Below are positions 60,241-64,000 of a DNA stretch of 64,000 nucleotides, piece after piece. The DNA is taken from NCBI GenBank assembly GCA_035634255.1, contig DASQDI010000024.1, positions 1-64,000 on the forward strand. Direction: 5' to 3'. The position numbers were made by a program, and so were the translations under genes. Each line of letters opens with the position of its first letter. Position 1 is the stretch's first letter. This stretch comes from DATLMR01 sp035634255. GTDB lineage: Bacteria > Acidobacteriota > Blastocatellia > UBA7656. The notes below the pieces were generated by a model, which was not told the origin of the DNA, did no database searches, and saw nothing but the letters and a program-made list of their open reading frames with translations.

Positions 60241-60954
60241 ATGATTGGGTGTAAACAGGTCAAACGGTTCGTAGACGAAGCTGACAACCCGGCCCTGCTG
60301 CCTTACGAGGCCGCGAGCCACCTTGATTCGTGCGCGCCCTGCAAGCAGTTCGCGCAGGAGAGGGCCACGCTCAGAGAGCTGCTCGCGTCCACGGAGCGAG
60401 TGTCGGCTCCGGTCAACTTCGACGCGGTGCTGAGGGCACGGCTGGCCGAGCGCGTCTCTTCGCGCACCCCGGCGTGGCTCGCGCCGGCGTTTTTATTCAG
60501 GTTCGGCGCGGCGACCGCGGTGCTCGCGGTCGCGATCATAGCCGCGGGGACCGGGGGCCTGTTCACCGGGCCGCAAACCGGGACTGGCGAGCAGGCGAGG
60601 CTGGCGGAGGTTAAGCAGCCGGAATCGAACAAGGCGGGCGGCAGCGTTGCGACCGCGCTCGGGCAGCCGGACACCGCCCCCGAGGTCGTGACAGGGCCGA
60701 GCCGCGCCCAGTCGGCGCAGACAGCGCAGGTCAGGTACAGTCGCGTGAACCCCAGGACCGTGAGGGGCGGCGCGCGTGATCTCAATGGCATGGCCGCGAG
60801 AGAGGTCAGCGTGCAGGATGGCGCGGTGGTCTTGGTGCGCGGCAAGGACGGGGAGCGCGAAATGCCTATGCCGACAGTGAGCGTGGGCGCGCAGTCTCTG
60901 CTTTATCAGAACGCGGGGCGTCCGGTGGTCAGCCACGTCAGAGCATCTTTCTAG
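60241..60954 (+). CDS. zinc anti-sigma factor
   Basis: 237 aa from ATG 60241, with GGTGGAAAG upstream; an earlier start at 60220 has no ribosome site. The N-terminal HLDSCAPC motif (H27, C31, C34) is the HxxxCxxC zinc-binding anti-sigma signature, and C4 may be a further ligand. A TM helix (FLFRFGAATAVLAVAIIAAGTGG, about 83-105) places the C-terminal 130 residues outside the membrane. It should hold the ECF sigma factor until envelope or redox stress. The periplasmic tail has no recognised domain. Confidence 0.88.
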   Translation: MIGCKQVKRFVDEADNPALLPYEAASHLDSCAPCKQFAQERATLRELLASTERVSAPVNFDAVLRARLAERVSSRTPAWLAPAFLFRFGAATAVLAVAIIAAGTGGLFTGPQTGTGEQARLAEVKQPESNKAGGSVATALGQPDTAPEVVTGPSRAQSAQTAQVRYSRVNPRTVRGGARDLNGMAAREVSVQDGAVVLVRGKDGEREMPMPTVSVGAQSLLYQNAGRPVVSHVRASF

Positions 60955-61046
60955 GGCATGGGTATACATCAAGGCCGGTCAATCCGAACTCCATAGAGGG
61001 TTGAAGTCGAGCCGGGCCGGGTGAGACAAGTCAAAGTATTTTTATT

Positions 61047-62675
61047 ATGACCAAGCGAGCAGTCTTAGTTTTGGGGCTGATCATTGCTTCGAGTGCGCTC
61101 GGCATTGCTCAGCAGCAACCCGGCGCGGGCAGGCAGCACCCCACGCCCTGGGTCGTTTCGGTGATTCACACGGTCGACGTGGATAAGATGCTGGCCCGCC
61201 TGCGCGAGCAGAAAGGGGTGCGGGTAGGGGTGCCGGGCTCGGCCCCCCAGTTCGTTTACACGGTGGCGACGGGGCTCGTGATAGACGACCAGGGCCATGT
61301 CGTGACGAGGCTCGTCAACCTCGACCCTCAGGACAAGGATCAGAAGATCTCGATCACTACCGCCGAAGGGACCACGATCAGCGCGCGCCTTGTGGGGATC
61401 GACCTCGCGACCGGGTTCGCAGTGCTCCACGCGCAGGAGCTTAAGGTCATGCTCCCGACCTTCGGGGCTGGCAGCCCGCCCAACGGCACTCCGGTCAACA
61501 TCCTCAGCATGGATTTCGTGCACAGGGCCCCCCAGGCCGACAGGTCCGGGCAGGTCTTCATATCGCCTTCCCTCAAGGTGCTTCATGGGGAGGTCAGGAC
61601 CGACAGCATTTACTCGAAGGCGCGCGGCGCTTTCACGATCTATTCCAGGGGCCTGCTTTCGCGCAACGACAGCTCGATTGTGATGACCCAGAAGAACCAG
61701 GTGCTGGGCATCGCGCAGTACGTCAGCTACGGGCGCGCGTACCTCTTCCCGGCCCGGCTCATCCGCGACACCATCGCGAAGCGCGTCATCGAGAAGAGAG
61801 ACAGCGTGCCCGCCGGATGGCTCGGCCTGAAAGGCGACAGCCTCGCGAAGCTCCCGCAGTCGGAGCTCGCCTCCCTCGGGGTGTCGAGCACTTCGGGGGT
61901 GATCGTCAGAGAGATCACGCCCGACAGCCCCGCCGCGTCCGTCGGCATTCTGCCCGACGACGTGATCGTCAGCGTGGACGACCTCGATGTCATGGGCACG
62001 GCCGACCTCGTGGCGATGGTCTCGTCTTCCCCCGCCGGGCGGTCCCTGAAACTGAAGGCGATTCGGAAGCGCGAGCCCGTGGAGATCACGGTGGTCCTCG
62101 GCCCCCGCCCCGACATGGAGTACACCTTCTCTTTCCTTAATGAGCCGCAGGGGGACATGTCCCTGTCTCAACGCGAGCAAATTCAGGCGCGGCTCAACGA
62201 GCTGTACCCGCAACTGAGAACCTACATGAAGCAGGCCCCCTCCCTTGAGCAGAAGGAGGTCGTGAGCGAGCTCACCATCGAAATCCGGCAGCTTCAGGAT
62301 AATCTCAGACTGCTTGAGCAGGCGGAGACCGAGCGGCAGAGGCTTCTGCCCGGAAACGTTTCGAACGAGCCCCCCCGAAACCCCGTGGCGGAGCTTGAGA
62401 ATCCGTTCGCACTCGGGTTCGTCGCGCGCGACCTGACTCCGCAACTCGCGCTTCACTTCGGGGCCAAAAGCGGCGTCTGGGTCACGGGCGTGACCAAAGG
62501 CAGCGCCGCCGAAGCTTCGGGCCTCGCGGTGGGCGACGTGATTACCGAAGTGCAGGGGGCGAGCCTCCTCAACAGCGCGCACTTAAGGGCCGTCTTCGAC
62601 TCGCGGCACGGCTCGATACCGCTCACGATCATACGAAACAAGAAGACCGTCTCCCTCTCCATCGTCAACCCGTGA
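61047..62675 (+). CDS. HtrA/DegS-like PDZ protein, catalytic triad lost
   Basis: 542 aa with signal peptide 1-21. The trypsin-like domain aligns with HtrA but none of the triad remains: the His region reads VVTRLVNL instead of LTNNHVV, the Asp motif reads DLATGFAVL instead of DxxTDLAV, and the Ser region reads RNDSSIVM instead of GNSGGPLV. Two PDZ domains follow (about 262-355, SGVIVREITPDSPAASVGILPDDVI; and 445-540, SGVWVTGVTKGSAAEASGLAVGDVI), linked by a coiled coil near 370-435. A non-catalytic sensor or scaffold for the adjacent anti-sigma factor is more likely than proteolysis. It is the third gene of the sigma-factor group, about 90 bases after the anti-sigma gene. Confidence 0.88.
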   Translation: MTKRAVLVLGLIIASSALGIAQQQPGAGRQHPTPWVVSVIHTVDVDKMLARLREQKGVRVGVPGSAPQFVYTVATGLVIDDQGHVVTRLVNLDPQDKDQKISITTAEGTTISARLVGIDLATGFAVLHAQELKVMLPTFGAGSPPNGTPVNILSMDFVHRAPQADRSGQVFISPSLKVLHGEVRTDSIYSKARGAFTIYSRGLLSRNDSSIVMTQKNQVLGIAQYVSYGRAYLFPARLIRDTIAKRVIEKRDSVPAGWLGLKGDSLAKLPQSELASLGVSSTSGVIVREITPDSPAASVGILPDDVIVSVDDLDVMGTADLVAMVSSSPAGRSLKLKAIRKREPVEITVVLGPRPDMEYTFSFLNEPQGDMSLSQREQIQARLNELYPQLRTYMKQAPSLEQKEVVSELTIEIRQLQDNLRLLEQAETERQRLLPGNVSNEPPRNPVAELENPFALGFVARDLTPQLALHFGAKSGVWVTGVTKGSAAEASGLAVGDVITEVQGASLLNSAHLRAVFDSRHGSIPLTIIRNKKTVSLSIVNP

Positions 62676-62696
62676 CATTTTTTTGAGGGCCGATTT

Positions 62697-62722
62697 CGCG
62701 GGCAGTCGTTGGGCTGCCCGCG
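62697..62722 (+). terminator. hairpin after the PDZ protein gene
   Basis: CGCGGGCAG (62697-62705) pairs exactly with CTGCCCGCG (62714-62722), 22 bases past the stop codon. No U tract follows, but seven Ts lie just before it. A transcript end here is plausible. Confidence 0.5.
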
Positions 62723-62807
62723 CGTCTACCGCGCGCCGATTCGTCAACGGCCCGGCCCTTCCGCCTTGCCTCTCTGACCCGCGTGTGATACTTACCATCC
62801 CTCATCG

Positions 62808-64000
62808 ATGAAGATCGCGCCTGCCAGAAATAGTCTCGTGCTCATGACCCTGCTGCTCCTCGCGGCGGTGCCCTTCTTCCTCCGGCTCGGCGCGTCCTCG
62901 CTCTGGGATTCGAACGAGGCTTTCTACGCCGAAACGCCGCGCGAGATGATGGAGGCGGGAGACTATCTCAACCCCAGCTTCAACTACCGGCCCCGATTCA
63001 ACAAGCCTCCGCTAAGCTACTGGATAGTCGCGGGCTTCTATCACGCGCTCGGGGTTTCTGAGAGCAGCGAGAGGCTCGCGATTGCGCTCGGCGCGCTGGT
63101 GATGATCTGGGCCGCTTTCCGGCTCGGGCAGGCCGCGTACTCATTCGAGGCCGGGCTGCTCTCCGCCCTGGCCCTCTCGACTACGCCGCGCTTCCTGATG
63201 TTCTCCCGGCGCATCTTCATCGACGTTTACATAGCGATGTTCATGGGCCTGATACTGCTCTTCTTCATGCTCGCGGAGAGGCGGGACCGGCGCAGGCGTT
63301 TATACCTCATCCTCATGTATGTCGCGGCGGGGCTCGGGGTCCTCACTAAAGGTCCGGTCGCGGTCGCCCTTCCAGCCCTGGTCTTCCTCGCCTACCTGAT
63401 ATCTACGCGCCGGCTGAAGGCGTTGCGTGAGATGATGCTCCCGGCGGGCGCGATCATCGTCGCGGCCATCGTGCTCCCCTGGTACGTTGCCATATATTTT
63501 GAGCATGGATGGCAGCACATAACCGCGTTCATCCTGAAGGACAATATCTCGCGGTACACGGAGCCCGTGTGGGGGCCGAGCCGCGGCCCCTTCTTTTACG
63601 TCCCGGTGATTCTGGGCGACCTGTTCCCGTGGTCGCTATTTCTTGCGCTGGCCCTCGCGCTGTGGCTCGCGAAGAAGATCAGGGCCAAGGCCCTGCCGAT
63701 TATGGGAGAGAGCGACCCGGTAATCGACGCGCGCGCGCCCGGAGACTTCAGGCCGCGCCTTCTCCTCGCGCTCTGGCTGGTGGTTATCGTCGCTTTCTTC
63801 TCTCTTTCGAGGAGCAAGGAAGACCTCTACATTCTCCCCGCCTACCCCGCGGCGACGGCGATCATCGGCGGCCTGCTCGCCCGATTCTCCGCGCGCACGA
63901 ATGCCGCACGCGGCGGCCCGGCCTTCTCCGCCACGGCCGTGGCCTGCGGCCTGCTGCTTGTCCTCGCGGGCGCTCTTGTCTTCCATGTCTTCGGAGGCGG
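62808..64000 (+). CDS. ArnT/PMT-like glycosyltransferase, truncated by window end
   Basis: 397 codons are open from ATG 62808 to the end of the window; no stop is reached. The GT-C acidic motif DSNEAFYAETPREM lies in the first extracytoplasmic loop, followed by FNKPPLSYW, both characteristic of ArnT/PMT-type glycosyltransferases that use undecaprenyl-phosphate-linked sugars. At least nine TM helices are visible (VLMTLLLLAAVPFF, YLILMYVAAGLGVL, IIVAAIVLPWYVAIYF, LLLALWLVVIVAFF and others). The acceptor is lipid A-like or a protein; neither is visible. No ribosome site is obvious, so the start is tentative. Confidence 0.85.
   Translation, partial: MKIAPARNSLVLMTLLLLAAVPFFLRLGASSLWDSNEAFYAETPREMMEAGDYLNPSFNYRPRFNKPPLSYWIVAGFYHALGVSESSERLAIALGALVMIWAAFRLGQAAYSFEAGLLSALALSTTPRFLMFSRRIFIDVYIAMFMGLILLFFMLAERRDRRRRLYLILMYVAAGLGVLTKGPVAVALPALVFLAYLISTRRLKALREMMLPAGAIIVAAIVLPWYVAIYFEHGWQHITAFILKDNISRYTEPVWGPSRGPFFYVPVILGDLFPWSLFLALALALWLAKKIRAKALPIMGESDPVIDARAPGDFRPRLLLALWLVVIVAFFSLSRSKEDLYILPAYPAATAIIGGLLARFSARTNAARGGPAFSATAVACGLLLVLAGALVFHVFGG

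Noticed and set aside
61065..62582. Open frame of about 500 codons opposite the PDZ protein
   Set aside because: Rich in Arg/His/Gly, no start signal or domain; the plus-strand protein has signal peptide and two PDZ domains.

Overview
This is a GC-rich chromosomal window with bacterial gene organisation: Shine-Dalgarno sites, tight operons, and sigma70, ECF and sigma54-type regulators. The gene mix points to Acidobacteriota, perhaps Blastocatellia. It includes many Sec-exported proteins, an S9 peptidase with its own propeller, a HYR-domain protein, a TMTC-like O-glycosyltransferase, a long cyanobacterial/plant-type IspH, a DUF4242 protein and a very large multicopper oxidase. This assignment is an inference from gene content. 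I see no tRNA, rRNA, CRISPR array, transposase or phage gene.

Layout. 1-8.6 kb (+): the 3' part of a subtilase-like peptidase whose His is replaced by Glu, a membrane patatin-like phospholipase with its active site split by about 875 residues, and an exported S9 peptidase. 8.6-16.7 kb (-): an eight-gene acyl-CoA catabolic operon led by its own TetR regulator, with four crotonase-fold proteins, one 3-hydroxyacyl-CoA dehydrogenase and two sister aldehyde dehydrogenases. 16.8-20.7 kb: thiO, ispH and a secreted HYR protein. 21.1-31.9 kb: a glycan region with three glycosyltransferases, a YfhO-like membrane protein, a WbpD/WbpB/WbpE-type set for a 2,3-diamino uronic acid sugar, and a TMTC-like TPR membrane protein. 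32.3-44.9 kb (-): an extracytoplasmic redox cluster, the most unusual part of the window. 45.5-50.7 kb (-): two histidine kinases and two response regulators, one of them NtrC-like. 50.9-59.2 kb (-): yceD-rpmF-plsX-fabD-acpP-fabF followed by etfB-etfA-etfQO. 59.6-62.7 kb (+): an ECF sigma factor, a zinc anti-sigma factor and a catalytically dead HtrA/DegS-like PDZ protein. The window ends inside an ArnT/PMT-type glycosyltransferase.

How it fits together. The crotonase operon would produce reduced electron carriers. ETF and ETF-quinone oxidoreductase, encoded behind the fatty-acid synthesis genes, would pass acyl-CoA dehydrogenase electrons to quinone. The redox cluster has every component exported: a 1608-residue multicopper oxidase, a small secreted protein, a YncE-type propeller protein, a tandem Sco copper chaperone with a metal-binding domain, a cytochrome c fused to a periplasmic binding protein, and a SurA-like/DsbA fusion. 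Together these look like a copper oxidase with its own maturation and electron-transfer proteins. The substrate is unknown; Mn(II) or a phenolic compound are guesses.

Several signals can be read directly. They include a consensus promoter for the yceD operon (TTGACA-16-TATAAT), a TetR operator lying just downstream of a TTGACT-17-TATTAT promoter, a TATAAT plus GGAACTT pair before the ECF sigma gene, and strong hairpins between transcription units.
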